From NCBI GenBank assembly GCA_041071465.1, contig CP163498.1, positions 3,242,001 through 3,306,000 of the forward strand: a DNA stretch of 64,000 nt, read 5' to 3'. Under the pieces are notes generated by a model that was not told where the DNA came from, did not search any database, and saw nothing but the letters and a program-made list of their open reading frames with translations. The position numbers were made by a program, and so were the translations under genes. Below are positions 22,119-33,618 of the stretch, piece by piece (positions within the stretch are counted from its first letter, which is position 1; each line of letters begins with the position of its first letter). The DNA comes from Pseudomonas putida. Lineage in GTDB: Bacteria; Pseudomonadota; Gammaproteobacteria; Pseudomonadales; Pseudomonadaceae.

Positions 22119-22844
22119 TCAGAGGCGGAACTCGTGGCCCAGGTAAACCTCTTTGACCAGATCGTTGGCAAGGATGGTTTCGGCGTCGCCTTCGGCAATC
22201 AACCGGCCATCGTTGACGATGTAGGCGGTTTCGCAGATATCCAGGGTCTCACGCACGTTGTGGTCGGTGATCAGTACACCGATACCTTTGGCCTTGAGGT
22301 GGTGGATGATCTGCTTGATGTCGCCGACCGAGATCGGGTCGACACCTGCGAACGGTTCGTCCAGCAGGATGAACTTGGGTGCGGTCGCCAGGGCGCGGGC
22401 AATTTCGACGCGGCGGCGTTCACCGCCGGACAGGCTCATGCCGAGGTTGTCGCGGATGTGGCTGATGTGGAACTCCTGCAGCAGGCTTTCCAGCTCCTTG
22501 CGGCGGCCTTCGCGGTCCAGGTCCTTGCGGGTTTCGAGGATGGCCATGATGTTGTCGGCCACCGACAGCTTGCGGAAGATCGAAGCTTCCTGCGGCAGGT
22601 AGCCGATACCGGCGCGCGCACGGCCATGCATGGGCTGATGGCTGACATCGAGGTTGTCGATCAGTACCCGGCCCTGTTCGGCCTGGACCAGCCCGACGAT
22701 CATGTAGAAGCAGGTGGTCTTGCCGGCGCCGTTAGGGCCGAGCAGGCCGACGATCTGGCCGCTGTCGATCGACAGGCTGACATCACGTACCACCTGCCGG
22801 CCCTTGTAGCTCTTGGCCAGGTGCTGGGCTTTGAGGGTTGCCAT
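22119..22844 (-). CDS. lptB: LPS export ABC transporter ATP-binding protein LptB
   Basis: LptB is the ATPase that powers LPS extraction by LptFG (encoded here at 46207-48376). The 241-aa protein has Walker A GPNGAGKT (residues 36-43), the ABC signature LSGGERRR (about 145) and Walker [13 protein letters not shown]. It starts directly after the lptA stop with no gap. The order kdsC-lptC-lptA-lptB-rpoN is conserved. Confidence 0.97.
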   Translation of the reverse strand: MATLKAQHLAKSYKGRQVVRDVSLSIDSGQIVGLLGPNGAGKTTCFYMIVGLVQAEQGRVLIDNLDVSHQPMHGRARAGIGYLPQEASIFRKLSVADNIMAILETRKDLDREGRRKELESLLQEFHISHIRDNLGMSLSGGERRRVEIARALATAPKFILLDEPFAGVDPISVGDIKQIIHHLKAKGIGVLITDHNVRETLDICETAYIVNDGRLIAEGDAETILANDLVKEVYLGHEFRL

Positions 22845-23369
22845 TTACTCGGCCTTCTTCTTGGGCTGGATCACCATGTCGATACGCTGACGCGGTGTAG
22901 TCACGTTGCCACCGCGACCGGCGGTCGCCACCTGGGTCTGGGTGTTGTAGACGATCTTCTCGCCTTCGGTGGTGTTGCCTTCGTTCTCGACCTTGGCGCG
23001 GTCGGTGAGGATCACCAGGTCCTTCTGCGACTGGTACTGGATGGTCACGCCCCAGCCCTTCATCTTGTCCGGCTTGGCTGCGCTCTGCTGCTGCTCGAAG
23101 TAGGCCAGGTTGCCCACCGAGGTCACCACGTCGATATCGCCGGAGGCGGAACGGGTGATGGTCACGGTGTTGCCTTTGATCATCATCGAACCCTGGGTGA
23201 TGATCACGTCGCCGGTGTAGGTGGCCACGCCTTGCTTGTCATCCAGGTGGGCGTTATCGGCCTGGATGCGGATAGGCTGGTCACGGTCATTCGGCAGGGC
23301 GAGGGCGCTCGCGCTTCCCAGTGCTGCGCTCAGGCTGAGCAAAAGGGGGAGGGTTTTAACGAGCCTCAT
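22845..23369 (-). CDS. lptA: Lipopolysaccharide transport periplasmic protein LptA
   Basis: LptA forms the periplasmic beta-jellyroll bridge that carries LPS from LptC to LptDE. The 174-aa precursor has a signal peptide (LPLLLSLSAALGSASALA, cleavage near residue 24) and the OstA-fold repeats ADNAHLDDKQGVATYTGDV and GNTVTITRSASGDID, with a Lys-rich tail. It overlaps lptC by 14 nt, indicating coupling. Confidence 0.94.
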   Translation of the reverse strand: MRLVKTLPLLLSLSAALGSASALALPNDRDQPIRIQADNAHLDDKQGVATYTGDVIITQGSMMIKGNTVTITRSASGDIDVVTSVGNLAYFEQQQSAAKPDKMKGWGVTIQYQSQKDLVILTDRAKVENEGNTTEGEKIVYNTQTQVATAGRGGNVTTPRQRIDMVIQPKKKAE

Positions 23370-23928
23370 ACTGTCCTCTTACGTTAGAGAGCAAGTCCAT
23401 CTTGCCTTCTTTCAAATACGCTTTCATTCCTTTGCCCGTAGTTGTGCCACCGGCGCCGTCGATTCTAACGGCTTGCTCGGTCTGCGCATATTGCTTCTGC
23501 GGGAACACGGTCATGCGTGAGCTGGTAATGATGGTTTCACGCTGCTTTTCGTCGGTGCGGGCAACCCGTACCTTGTCGATCAGCTCGACCTCGGTACCGT
23601 CCGGGTTGACCTCGGCGCGGGTGCTTTGTACGTGCCACGGGTATTCGGTGCCGCGGTACATGTGCAGGTCCGGCGTGGTCAGCAGGGTAATTTCGCTGGC
23701 CTTGAGGTGCTCGACCTTGTCGGCGGTCATTTCGTACTGCAGCTTGCCGTCGGGCAGGAACTGCACGCTGTGGGCGTTGATCGCGTAATAGTCGATGGCG
23801 CTTTCGTCGACTTGGGCCACCGGCTTGTCGAGGAAGCTTTCCGGGCTGACATTCCAGTAGCCAATGGCTACCAGCAGGGCGGCGATCGCCCCGAGCAGCA
23901 CAATGTTTCGGGCTTTCTTGCTGAACAT
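23356..23928 (-). CDS. lptC: LPS export protein LptC
   Basis: LptC is a bitopic inner-membrane protein that receives LPS from LptB2FG. The 190-aa product has one N-terminal membrane helix (about residues 7-25, NIVLLGAIAALLVAIGYWN) and a periplasmic OstA-like domain with KVEHLKASEITLLTTPDLHMY. It lies 8 bp after kdsC and overlaps lptA. Confidence 0.93.
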   Translation of the reverse strand: MFSKKARNIVLLGAIAALLVAIGYWNVSPESFLDKPVAQVDESAIDYYAINAHSVQFLPDGKLQYEMTADKVEHLKASEITLLTTPDLHMYRGTEYPWHVQSTRAEVNPDGTEVELIDKVRVARTDEKQRETIITSSRMTVFPQKQYAQTEQAVRIDGAGGTTTGKGMKAYLKEGKMDLLSNVRGQYEAR

Positions 23929-23936
23929 GGGCAGCC

Positions 23937-24461
23937 TTACAGGTAGTTGGCGTTGGCAGCGTCCAGGGTGCCCTGGGCCTGCATGATCAGTTCGCAGAAT
24001 TCACGGGCCGCGCCTTCGCCACCGCGTGCCTGGGTCACGCCATGAGCGTGCTGGCGTACGAACGGTGCGGCGTTGGCTACAGCCATGCCCAGTGCCACCC
24101 GGCGAATCACCGGCAGGTCGGGCAGGTCATCCCCCAGGTAGGCCACTTGATCATAGCTTAGGCCCAGTTCGGCGAGCAGGCCGTCAAGCACCACCAATTT
24201 ATCCTCGCGCCCCTGATACAGGTGCGGGATACCGAGGTTCTTGGCGCGACGCTCGACCACCGGGGTCTTGCGCCCGCTGATGATGGCGGTGGTCACCCCC
24301 GAGGCCATGAGCATCTTGATGCCCTGGCCATCGAGCGTGTTGAAGGTCTTGAATTCGCTGCCGTCCTCGAGGAAGTACAGGCGCCCGTCGGTGAGCACGC
24401 CGTCCACGTCGAATACCGCGAGCTTGATGCTCTTGCCGCGTTGCATGAGGTCCTGGTTCAT
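23937..24461 (-). CDS. kdsC: 3-deoxy-D-manno-octulosonate 8-phosphate phosphatase KdsC
   Basis: KdsC hydrolyses Kdo-8-phosphate to Kdo for lipid A inner core synthesis. The 174-aa HAD-family protein has the nucleophile motif DVDGVLTDG (Asp18 and Asp20), a SGRKTPVVERRAKNLGI motif II region, and YLGDDLPDLPVI for motif IV. It is 12 bp downstream of kdsD, the preceding enzyme class in the same pathway. Confidence 0.96.
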   Translation of the reverse strand: MNQDLMQRGKSIKLAVFDVDGVLTDGRLYFLEDGSEFKTFNTLDGQGIKMLMASGVTTAIISGRKTPVVERRAKNLGIPHLYQGREDKLVVLDGLLAELGLSYDQVAYLGDDLPDLPVIRRVALGMAVANAAPFVRQHAHGVTQARGGEGAAREFCELIMQAQGTLDAANANYL

Positions 24462-24473
24462 TCCATCGCTCCT

Positions 24474-25447
24474 TTACATTACGCCGGCGCGCAGCAGGTC
24501 GTGCATGTTCAGGGCGCCGGTCGGGCGGTCCTCGCGGTCCACCACCACCAGGGCGCCGATCTTGTGGTCTTCCATGATCTTCAGGGCTTCGGCGGCGAGC
24601 ATTTCGGCCCGCGCGGTCTTGCCATGAACGGTCATGACCTGGTCGATCAGGGTGGTGTGCACATCGATGTTGCGGTCCAGGCTGCGGCGCAGGTCGCCGT
24701 CGGTGAAGATCCCGGCCAGCTTGCCATCGGGCTCGACGATCACGGTCATGCCCAAACCTTTGCGGGACATTTCAAGCAGCGCATCCTTGAGCAGGGTGCC
24801 GCGAGGTACCTGAGGCAGCTCATCGCCGCTGTGCATGACGTTCTCGACCTTCAGCAGCAGGCGGCGGCCCAGCGCACCGCCTGGGTGCGAGAAGGCGAAG
24901 TCCTCGGCGGTGAAGCCGCGGGCCTCGAGCAGGGCGATGGCCAGCGCGTCACCCAGTACCAGCGATGCCGTGGTGGAGGAGGTGGGCGCCAGGTTGAGCG
25001 GGCAGGCTTCTTGCTCGACACGGGCGTCGAGGTTGACCTCGGCGGCCTGTGCCAGCGGCGAGTCCGGGTTGCCGGTCAGGCTGATAAGTTTGATGCCCAG
25101 GCGTTTGATCAGCGGCAGCAGGGTGACGATTTCGGCAGTGCTGCCGGAATTCGACAGGGCAAGGATGACATCATCGCGGGTGATCATGCCCATGTCGCCA
25201 TGGCTGGCTTCGGCCGGATGTACGAAAAACGCCGGGTGCCGGTGCTGGCGAGGGTTGCGGCGATCTTGTTGCCGATGTGCCCGGACTTGCCCATGCCGAC
25301 CACGACAACCCGGCCCTTGCTGGCCAGGATGAGTTCGCAGGCCTTGACGAAATTGTCGTCGATGCGCGCCAGCAGGGCCTCTACGGCCTCGAGTTCCAGG
25401 CGCAGGGTGCGTTGGGCGGATTGGATCAGCTCGCTGGATTGGCTCAT
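24474..25447 (-). CDS. kdsD: D-arabinose 5-phosphate isomerase KdsD, frameshifted as sequenced
   Basis: KdsD converts ribulose 5-phosphate to arabinose 5-phosphate for Kdo synthesis. The 5' part (25184-25447) reads MSQSSELIQSAQRTL to ASTGTRRFSYIRPK, then stops. The 3' part (24474-25193) resumes in another frame as MGMITRDDVILALSNSGSTAEI, with the SIS domain serines and two CBS domains (GTLLKDALLEMSRKGLGM; AEALKIMEDHKIGALVVV). One G (plus strand) is missing in the run at 25234-25236; adding it restores TGTPAFFVHPAEASHGDMGM and a 324-aa protein of normal length. Sequencing error is the likeliest cause, as no paralogue can be seen here. Confidence 0.88.
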
Positions 25448-25695
25448 GTCGAAAAAGCAGTGCCTGATGAAAAGGCCGCGATTATACGCGCAATGAAGAA
25501 AACCCTCACCCCTTCGATTGCTGTAGCGAATGTCATCAAAGCCTGTCTCGGGGCTGAACGACTGCTTGCCTGGCCTTGGGGCGGCGCTGTCAGCGGTGCT
25601 ATAGTTCGCCGCTATTCGGCCTGCCAGGGGTGCGTGTGCCTTCCTGATGGAGGCCGGCGTCCATTAGGACGAGGCTGCACTAGCAAGGAGTCTAG
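25448..25695. promoter_or_regulatory. Divergent kdsD / mlaF intergenic region
   Basis: These 248 bp separate the divergent kdsD and mlaF operons. A TATAGT (25599-25604) in GCTATAGTTCGCC resembles a -10 element for mlaF, but its -35 is not clear. AGGAG (25686-25690) is the mlaF ribosome site. No gene is seen. Confidence 0.4.
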
Positions 25696-26505
25696 ATGAG
25701 TGTGGATAGCGCCTACGCGGTCGAGTTGAAGGGGGTTACCTTCAAACGCGGTTCGCGCAGCATTTTCAGCAACGTCGACATCCGCATCCCGCGCGGCAAG
25801 GTCACCGGCATCATGGGACCATCGGGTTGCGGCAAGACCACGTTGCTCCGCCTGATGGGTGCGCAGCTGCGCCCTTCCAGCGGTGAGGTATGGGTGGCCG
25901 GCCAGAACCTGCCGACGCTGTCGCGCAGCGACCTGTTCGACGCCCGCAAGCAGATGGGTGTGCTGTTCCAGAGCGGCGCGCTGTTCACCGACCTCGACGT
26001 GTTCGAGAACGTCGCGTTCCCGCTGCGCGTGCATACCCAGCTGTCGGATGAAATGATCCGTGACATCGTGTTGATGAAGCTGCAGGCCGTGGGCCTGCGC
26101 GGCGCCATCGACCTGATGCCCGACGAGCTGTCCGGTGGCATGAAGCGCCGAGTGGCGCTGGCTCGGGCGATTGCCCTGGACCCGCAGATCCTCATGTACG
26201 ACGAACCGTTCGTCGGCCAGGACCCGATCGCCATGGGGGTACTTGTGCGCCTGATCCGCCTGCTCAACGACGCCCTGGGCATCACCAGCATCGTGGTTTC
26301 CCATGACCTGGCAGAAACCGCCAGCATTGCCGATTACATCTACGTGGTAGGTGATGGCCAGGTGCTGGGCCAGGGCACGCCTGATGAGCTGATGGGCTCG
26401 GACAACCCACGGATTCGCCAATTCATGAAAGGCGACCCGGACGGCCCGGTACCCTTCCACTTTCCCGCGCCTGACTACCGCGCCGACCTGCTGGGGGCGC
26501 GTTGA
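25696..26505 (+). CDS. mlaF: Phospholipid ABC transporter ATP-binding protein MlaF
   Basis: MlaF is the ATPase of MlaFEDB, which moves phospholipids between the inner membrane and the periplasmic carrier MlaC to keep outer-membrane asymmetry. The 269-aa protein has Walker [10 protein letters not shown] (residues 41-49), the signature ELSGGMKRR, and Walker [13 protein letters not shown]. It overlaps mlaE by one base and heads the mla operon. In solvent-tolerant P. putida the same locus is called ttg2A. Confidence 0.96.
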   Translation: MSVDSAYAVELKGVTFKRGSRSIFSNVDIRIPRGKVTGIMGPSGCGKTTLLRLMGAQLRPSSGEVWVAGQNLPTLSRSDLFDARKQMGVLFQSGALFTDLDVFENVAFPLRVHTQLSDEMIRDIVLMKLQAVGLRGAIDLMPDELSGGMKRRVALARAIALDPQILMYDEPFVGQDPIAMGVLVRLIRLLNDALGITSIVVSHDLAETASIADYIYVVGDGQVLGQGTPDELMGSDNPRIRQFMKGDPDGPVPFHFPAPDYRADLLGAR

Positions 26506-27302
26506 TGCGCAGAAAATCCTTACTCGAACGTGTCCGTCTGCTGGGCCGTTCGGCAATCGACGTGCTGGCCGTGCTCGGGCGTTCGTGCCTGTTCCTGTTC
26601 CATGCGCTGGTCGGTCGCGGCGGCATTGGCGGCGGCTTCCAACTGCTGACCAAGCAGCTGTACTCGGTGGGTGTGCTGTCGCTGGCGATCGTTGTCGTGT
26701 CCGGGGTATTCATCGGCATGGTGCTGGCGCTGCAGGGTTACAGCATCCTGACCAAATACGGCTCGGAACAGGCGGTAGGGCAAATGGTTGCCCTGACCCT
26801 GCTGCGTGAGCTTGGCCCGGTGGTGACGGCGCTGCTGTTCGCGGGCCGTGCCGGTTCCGCGTTGACCGCCGAAATCGGCAACATGAAGTCCACCGAGCAG
26901 TTGTCGAGCCTGGAAATGATTGGCGTCGACCCGCTCAAGTACATCGTTGCGCCACGTTTGTGGGCCGGTTTCATCTCGCTGCCGCTGCTGGCGCTGATCT
27001 TCAGCGTGGTCGGTATCTGGGGTGGCTCGTGGGTGGCGGTGGACTGGCTGGGCGTCTACGAGGGCTCGTTCTGGGCCAACATGCAGAACAGTGTTTCATT
27101 CACTGACGACGTGCTCAACGGGCTGGTCAAGAGCCTGGTGTTCGCTTTCGTCACAACCTGGATCGCCGTTTTCCAGGGGTACGACTGTGAGCCCACCTCA
27201 GAAGGGATCAGCCGTGCCACCACCAAGACCGTGGTCTATGCCTCGTTGGCAGTGCTGGGTCTGGACTTTATTCTGACCGCCTTGATGTTTGGAGATTTCT
27301 GA
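26505..27302 (+). CDS. mlaE: Phospholipid ABC transporter permease MlaE
   Basis: MlaE is the membrane subunit of the Mla transporter (Ttg2B in P. putida). The 265-aa product begins [14 protein letters not shown] and has an amphipathic N-terminal segment and five hydrophobic helices. The MlaE-family motif [27 protein letters not shown] is split here by eye into [14 protein letters not shown] and [10 protein letters not shown]. The ATG overlaps the mlaF stop (TGATG), and the stop overlaps the mlaD ATG. Confidence 0.95.
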   Translation: MRRKSLLERVRLLGRSAIDVLAVLGRSCLFLFHALVGRGGIGGGFQLLTKQLYSVGVLSLAIVVVSGVFIGMVLALQGYSILTKYGSEQAVGQMVALTLLRELGPVVTALLFAGRAGSALTAEIGNMKSTEQLSSLEMIGVDPLKYIVAPRLWAGFISLPLLALIFSVVGIWGGSWVAVDWLGVYEGSFWANMQNSVSFTDDVLNGLVKSLVFAFVTTWIAVFQGYDCEPTSEGISRATTKTVVYASLAVLGLDFILTALMFGDF

Positions 27303-27787
27303 TGCAAAACCGCACCCTGGAAATCGGTGTCGGCCTGTTCCTCCTGGCCGGGATCCTGGCGCTGCTGCTGCTGGCCCTGCGAGTCAGCGGGCTGTCGGCC
27401 AGCCCGAGCAGCGATACCTATAAAGTTTATGCCTACTTCGACAATATCGCCGGTTTGACGGTCAGAGCTAAAGTGACAATGGCCGGTGTGACCATCGGCA
27501 AGGTCACCGCCATCGATCTGGACCGTGATTCCTACACCGGTCGGGTGACGCTGCAACTGGACAAGTCGGTGGACAACCTGCCGACCGACTCCACTGCCTC
27601 GATCCTGACCGCAGGTCTGCTTGGCGAGAAGTACATCGGCATCAGCGTGGGCGGTGAAGACCAGGTGCTCAAGGAGGGCGCGACCATCCATGACACCCAG
27701 TCGGCACTGGTGCTGGAAGATCTGATTGGCAAGTTCCTGCTCAACTCTGTTGGCAAGGAACCGAAAGAAGCGCAACCGGCTAATTAA
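27302..27787 (+). CDS. mlaD: Outer-membrane lipid asymmetry protein MlaD (MCE domain)
   Basis: MlaD is an inner-membrane-anchored MCE protein forming a hexameric ring that passes lipid between MlaE and MlaC. The 161-aa product has an N-terminal helix (VGLFLLAGILALLLLAL) and an MCE domain (YKVYAYFDNIAGLTVRAKV; GLLGEKYIGISVGG). Length is short, as usual for gammaproteobacterial MlaD. It lies between mlaE and mlaC. Confidence 0.94.
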   Translation: MQNRTLEIGVGLFLLAGILALLLLALRVSGLSASPSSDTYKVYAYFDNIAGLTVRAKVTMAGVTIGKVTAIDLDRDSYTGRVTLQLDKSVDNLPTDSTASILTAGLLGEKYIGISVGGEDQVLKEGATIHDTQSALVLEDLIGKFLLNSVGKEPKEAQPAN

Positions 27788-27796
27788 GGAGTTTCC

Positions 27797-28444
27797 ATGA
27801 TTTCGATCCTGCGACGTGGCTTGCTGGTCCTGCTGGCGGCCTTCCCCTTGCTGACCATGGCTGCGCAGACACCGCACGATGTGGTCCAGGGCACCACCAA
27901 TGAACTGCTCGGCGACCTCAAGGCCAACAAGGAGCAGTACAAGTCCAACCCCAACGCCTTCTATGAATCGCTGAACCGCATTCTTGGGCCGGTGGTGGAC
28001 GCAGACGGTATTTCCCGCAGCATCATGACCGTCAAGTACTCGCGCAAGGCTACCCCGGAGCAGATGCAGCGCTTCCAGGAAAACTTCAAGCGCAGCCTGA
28101 TGCAGTTCTATGGCAATGCCCTGCTCGAATACAACAACCAGGGTATCGTTGTCGATCCGGCCAAGGCCGATGACGGCAAGCGCGCCAGTGTCGGCATGAA
28201 GGTGACCGGCAACAACGGTGCCGTGTACCCGGTGCAGTACACCCTGGAAAACATCGGCGGTGAGTGGAAGGTGCGTAACGTGATCGTCAATGGCATCAAT
28301 ATTGGCAAACTGTTCCGCGATCAGTTCGCCGATGCCATGCAGCGCAACGGCAACGACCTGGACAAGACCATCGATGGCTGGGCCGGCGAAGTGGCCAAGG
28401 CCAAGCAGGCGGCCGACAACTCGCCAGAGAAGACCGTCCAATGA
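27797..28444 (+). CDS. mlaC: Periplasmic phospholipid-binding protein MlaC
   Basis: MlaC shuttles phospholipid between MlaFEDB and the outer-membrane MlaA complex. The 215-aa precursor has a signal peptide (LRRGLLVLLAAFPLLTMAA, cleavage near residue 22) and the Ttg2D/MlaC domain with NRILGPVVDADGISRSIM and YTLENIGGEWKVRNVIVNG. AAGGAG precedes the ATG, and the gene overlaps mlaB by four bases. Confidence 0.94.
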   Translation: MISILRRGLLVLLAAFPLLTMAAQTPHDVVQGTTNELLGDLKANKEQYKSNPNAFYESLNRILGPVVDADGISRSIMTVKYSRKATPEQMQRFQENFKRSLMQFYGNALLEYNNQGIVVDPAKADDGKRASVGMKVTGNNGAVYPVQYTLENIGGEWKVRNVIVNGINIGKLFRDQFADAMQRNGNDLDKTIDGWAGEVAKAKQAADNSPEKTVQ

Positions 28445-28743
28445 GTGAGGCCGGTGTGAGCATGGCCGAGCCGGGCGTACTGCGCCTGGCGGGTGTGCTG
28501 GACTACCGCAGCGGCCCGGCCTTGCGCAAGCAGGGCAAGGCGCTGATCGACGGTTCTCGCGAGCCACGTCTGGTGCTTGATTGCTCGGCTGTCGAGAAGT
28601 CGTCGAGTGTCGGCTTGTCGCTATTGCTTGCGTACATTCGCGACGCGCAGGCCACCGGCAAGGCGTGCGAGGTACGTGGCATGCCCGACGACATGCGGGA
28701 AATTGCCGGGGTCTACGACCTTGATGAAGTGCTGGCAACCTGA
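28441..28743 (+). CDS. mlaB: Lipid asymmetry STAS-domain protein MlaB
   Basis: MlaB is the cytoplasmic STAS protein that stabilises MlaF in the transporter. The 100-aa product is a single STAS domain: beta strand GVLDYRSGPALRKQGKALI, then LVLDCSAVEKSSSVGLSLLLAYI with the conserved Ser cluster. It overlaps mlaC by ATGA and is followed by a strong terminator, so the mla operon ends here. Confidence 0.9.
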   Translation: MSEAGVSMAEPGVLRLAGVLDYRSGPALRKQGKALIDGSREPRLVLDCSAVEKSSSVGLSLLLAYIRDAQATGKACEVRGMPDDMREIAGVYDLDEVLAT

Positions 28744-28762
28744 TGGCCCGGCGCGGATGATG

Positions 28763-28814
28763 GCCCCTCGGTCAGCGAAGCCTTCGTTGGGCTTCGCAGG
28801 CGAGGGGCTTTTTT
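28763..28814 (+). terminator. Intrinsic terminator of the mla operon
   Basis: An outer stem GCCCCTCG (28763-28770) / CGAGGGGC (28801-28808) encloses an inner stem GCGAAGCC (28775-28782) / GGCTTCGC (28790-28797). Six T (28809-28814) follow. Confidence 0.88.
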
Positions 28815-28860
28815 GTATGATGGCCGACCCGTGCGCATCGGGCGCCGATTGAGGTTGAGC

Positions 28861-30389
<1,529 letters not shown>

Positions 30390-30430
30390 ATAGCCCGCTG
30401 GTGCAAGGACGCACCTTTCGAATTGAATGC

Positions 30431-30451
30431 GGCCAGGTCGATGACCTGGCC
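30431..30451 (+). other. Perfect 9-bp hairpin just upstream of hisG
   Basis: GGCCAGGTC (30431-30439) and GACCTGGCC (30443-30451) are separated by only GAT. It lies 30 bp before the hisG ATG, in the murA-hisG gap. With no T-run it is not an obvious terminator; an mRNA stability or leader role is possible. Confidence 0.5.
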
Positions 30452-30481
30452 GGCAGCAGCCGCTTAAGGACCGACGTTCCA

Positions 30482-31117
30482 ATGTTGACCATCGCGCTTT
30501 CCAAAGGCCGTATTCTCGACGATACCCTGCCGTTGCTGGCCGAGGCCGGTATCGTGCCGACCGAGAACCCGGACAAGAGCCGCAAACTGATCATCCCCAC
30601 CACGCAGGACGACGTGCGCCTGCTGATCGTGCGTGCCACCGATGTGCCGACCTATGTCGAGCATGGTGCTGCCGACCTGGGTGTGGCCGGCAAGGACGTG
30701 CTGATGGAGTACGGCGGCCAGGGCCTGTACGAGCCCCTGGACCTGCAGATTGCCCAGTGCAAGCTGATGACCGCTGGCGTGGTCGGCGCACCCGAGCCCA
30801 AGGGCCGCCTGCGTGTGGCCACCAAGTTCGTCAACGTAGCCAAGCGCTACTACGCCGAACAAGGCCGCCAGGTCGACATCATCAAGCTGTATGGCTCGAT
30901 GGAGCTGGCACCGCTGATCAACCTTGCCGACAAGATCATCGACGTGGTCGACACCGGCAACACCCTGCGTGCCAACGGCCTGGAGCCCCAGGAACTGATC
31001 GCCACGATCAGCTCGCGCCTGGTGGTCAACAAAGCCTCCATGAAGATGCAGCACGCCCGCATCCAGAACTTGATCGACACGCTGCGCCAAGCGGTCGAAT
31101 CGCGACACCGCGGCTGA
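30482..31117 (+). CDS. hisG: ATP phosphoribosyltransferase, short form HisG
   Basis: HisG catalyses the first step of histidine synthesis from ATP and PRPP. At 211 aa it is the short form, which lacks the C-terminal regulatory domain and needs the HisZ subunit, encoded elsewhere. It starts [19 protein letters not shown]; the PRPP-binding loop is [13 protein letters not shown] (about residue 155-167). An in-frame extension to 30332 has no support. hisD and hisC follow. Confidence 0.95.
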   Translation: MLTIALSKGRILDDTLPLLAEAGIVPTENPDKSRKLIIPTTQDDVRLLIVRATDVPTYVEHGAADLGVAGKDVLMEYGGQGLYEPLDLQIAQCKLMTAGVVGAPEPKGRLRVATKFVNVAKRYYAEQGRQVDIIKLYGSMELAPLINLADKIIDVVDTGNTLRANGLEPQELIATISSRLVVNKASMKMQHARIQNLIDTLRQAVESRHRG

Positions 31118-31172
31118 TTCCTGAGCGCGGCCTTCGCTGTCGCGCCCGTCTATCCGCGTCATAGCCATTTTT

Positions 31173-31216
31173 CTCAGGTGCCCGCGCGGATGGACTGGTA
31201 GCCTAGGGCGCCTGAG
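31173..31216 (+). other. 11-bp imperfect inverted repeat in the hisG-hisD gap
   Basis: CTCAGGTGCCC (31173-31183) pairs with GGGCGCCTGAG (31206-31216) with one G-T pair. It lies 28 bp upstream of hisD in a 126-bp gap. No His-codon leader peptide or T-run is seen, so a classic attenuator is not supported. Confidence 0.45.
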
Positions 31217-31243
31217 CATTCGCTAATAATCGAGGCCCTCGCC

Positions 31244-32569
31244 ATGACCGTGTCCACTGCAATTGCCCGTCTCAACGCTGCTGATCCGGATTTCGCCCGA
31301 CATCTGGATCATCTGCTGAGCTGGGAAAGTGTGTCTGATGACGCGGTCAACCAGCGCGTGCTCGACATCATCAAGGCCGTGCGTGAGCGTGGCGATGCCG
31401 CGCTGGTGGAATTCACCCAGCGTTTCGATGGTGTCGATGCGAAGTCGATTGAAGACCTGATCCTCAACCGCGAACGCCTGGAACTGGCGCTGACCCGCAT
31501 TACCCCTATCCAGCGCGAAGCCCTGGAAAAGGCCGCCAACCGTGTGCGCATGTACCACGAACGGCAGAAGCAGGACTCCTGGCAGTACACCGAAGCCGAC
31601 GGCACCGTGCTCGGCCAGAAAGTCACCCCACTGGACCGTGCTGGCCTGTACGTGCCAGGCGGCAAGGCGTCGTACCCGTCGTCGGTGCTGATGAACGCCA
31701 TCCCGGCCAAGGTTGCCGGCGTGGCCGAAGTGGTGATGGTAGTGCCGACCCCGCGTGGTGAGGTCAACGAACTGGTGCTGGCCGCCGCGTGCATCGCCGG
31801 TGTCGACCGTGTGTTCACCGTCGGGGGGGCTCAGGCTGTCGCTGCGCTGGCCTACGGTACCGAAAGCGTGCCGCAGGTCGACAAGATCGTCGGCCCTGGC
31901 AACATCTACGTTGCCACCGCCAAGCGCCACGTGTTCGGCCAGGTAGGCATCGACATGATCGCCGGCCCGTCAGAAATCCTCGTGGTCTGCGACGGCCAGA
32001 CCGACCCGGACTGGATCGCCATGGACCTGTTCTCCCAGGCCGAACACGACGAAGACGCCCAGGCCATTCTGGTTAGCCCGGATGCCGCCTTCCTCGACCG
32101 CGTTGCCGCCAGCATCGACAAGCTGATGCCGACCATGGAGCGTGCCGAGATCATCGAGAAGTCGATCAATGGCCGTGGCGCGCTGATCCAGGTGCGTGAC
32201 ATGCAGCAGGCCATGGATGTGGCCAACCGCATCGCCCCGGAGCACCTGGAGTTGTCGGTGGCCGACCCGCAGGCCTGGCTGCCGCACATTCGCCACGCTG
32301 GCGCGATCTTCATGGGCCGCCACACCAGCGAAGCGCTGGGCGACGACTGCGCCGGCCCCAACCACGTGCTGCCCACCTCCGGCACCGCGCGCTTCTCGTC
32401 GCCGCTGGGGGTGTATGACTTCCAGAAGCGTTCGTCGATCATCTTCTGCTCCGAGCAGGGTGCATCCGAATTGGGCCACACCGCCTCGGTCCTGGCCCGT
32501 GGCGAGTCGCTGACCGCCCACGCCCGTAGCGCCGAATACCGTATCCTGACCCAAGACAAGGGGAACTGA
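31244..32569 (+). CDS. hisD: Histidinol dehydrogenase HisD
   Basis: HisD oxidises histidinol to histidine in two NAD-linked steps, using zinc. The 441-aa product has the family signature [15 protein letters not shown] and the [21 protein letters not shown] stretch, read here as [17 protein letters not shown] plus following residues. Two nucleotides separate its stop from the hisC ATG, so they are cotranslated. Confidence 0.97.
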   Translation: MTVSTAIARLNAADPDFARHLDHLLSWESVSDDAVNQRVLDIIKAVRERGDAALVEFTQRFDGVDAKSIEDLILNRERLELALTRITPIQREALEKAANRVRMYHERQKQDSWQYTEADGTVLGQKVTPLDRAGLYVPGGKASYPSSVLMNAIPAKVAGVAEVVMVVPTPRGEVNELVLAAACIAGVDRVFTVGGAQAVAALAYGTESVPQVDKIVGPGNIYVATAKRHVFGQVGIDMIAGPSEILVVCDGQTDPDWIAMDLFSQAEHDEDAQAILVSPDAAFLDRVAASIDKLMPTMERAEIIEKSINGRGALIQVRDMQQAMDVANRIAPEHLELSVADPQAWLPHIRHAGAIFMGRHTSEALGDDCAGPNHVLPTSGTARFSSPLGVYDFQKRSSIIFCSEQGASELGHTASVLARGESLTAHARSAEYRILTQDKGN

Positions 32570-32571
32570 GC

Positions 32572-33618
32572 ATGAGTCGATTCTGGAGCCCCTTCGTCAA
32601 GGACCTGGTGCCTTACGTGCCGGGCGAGCAACCCAAGCTGGCCCGCCTGGTCAAGCTGAACACCAACGAAAACCCCTATGGCCCGTCGCCCAAGGCGCTG
32701 GAGGCCATGCGTGGCGAGTTGAACGACAACCTGCGCTTGTACCCGGACCCGAACGGTGATCGCCTCAAACAAGCGGTGGCCGAGTACTACGGCGTGACAC
32801 CGGCGCAAGTGTTTGTCGGCAACGGCTCGGACGAGGTGCTGGCGCACATCTTCCACGGTCTGTTCCAGCACGATGCACCGCTGCTGTTCCCCGATATCAG
32901 CTACAGCTTCTACCCGGTGTACTGTGGCCTGTACGGTATCGCCTTCGAACAGGTGGCGCTGGACGAGCAGTTCCAGATCCGCATCGAGGATTACAACAAG
33001 CCCAATGCAGGCATCATCTTCCCCAACCCCAACGCGCCGACCGGCTGCTTGATGCCGCTGCAAGCGGTGGAGCAATTGCTGCTGGCCAACCGTGATTCGG
33101 TGGTGGTGGTGGATGAGGCCTACATTGATTTCGGTGGTGAAACGGCCATCAGCCTGGTGGACCGCTACGATAATCTGTTGGTGACCCAGACGCTGTCGAA
33201 GTCGCGTTCGCTGGCAGGCTTGCGCGTTGGCCTGGCGGTTGGGCACCCCGACCTGATCGAGGCGCTGGAGCGAATCAAGAACAGCTTCAACTCCTACCCG
33301 TTGGACCGTGCGGCCATCGTCGGCGCGGCGGTGGCGTTCGAGGATCGCGAGTACTTCGAGCAAACCTGCCGCAAGGTGATCGAAAGCCGCGAAGTGTTGG
33401 TCGGCGAGCTGCAGGCCAAGGGCTTCGAGGTGTTGCCATCAGCGGCCAACTTCATCTTCGCCCGCCACCCGCAGCAGGATGCCGGCGAGCTGGCGGCACG
33501 GCTGCGCGAGCAGGGCGTGATCGTGCGCCACTTCAAACAGCCACGCATCGCCCAGTTCCTGCGTATCACCATCGGTACACCGGAGATGAACCAGGCGCTG
33601 CTGGACGCGTTGAGCTGA
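32572..33618 (+). CDS. hisC: Histidinol-phosphate aminotransferase HisC
   Basis: HisC is a PLP aminotransferase making histidinol phosphate from imidazole acetol phosphate. The 348-aa product has the substrate motif [11 protein letters not shown] near the N-terminus, DEAYIDFGG, and the PLP lysine in [14 protein letters not shown] (about residue 210). Its 3' end overlaps the convergent gene by 53 bp. Confidence 0.95.
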   Translation: MSRFWSPFVKDLVPYVPGEQPKLARLVKLNTNENPYGPSPKALEAMRGELNDNLRLYPDPNGDRLKQAVAEYYGVTPAQVFVGNGSDEVLAHIFHGLFQHDAPLLFPDISYSFYPVYCGLYGIAFEQVALDEQFQIRIEDYNKPNAGIIFPNPNAPTGCLMPLQAVEQLLLANRDSVVVVDEAYIDFGGETAISLVDRYDNLLVTQTLSKSRSLAGLRVGLAVGHPDLIEALERIKNSFNSYPLDRAAIVGAAVAFEDREYFEQTCRKVIESREVLVGELQAKGFEVLPSAANFIFARHPQQDAGELAARLREQGVIVRHFKQPRIAQFLRITIGTPEMNQALLDALS

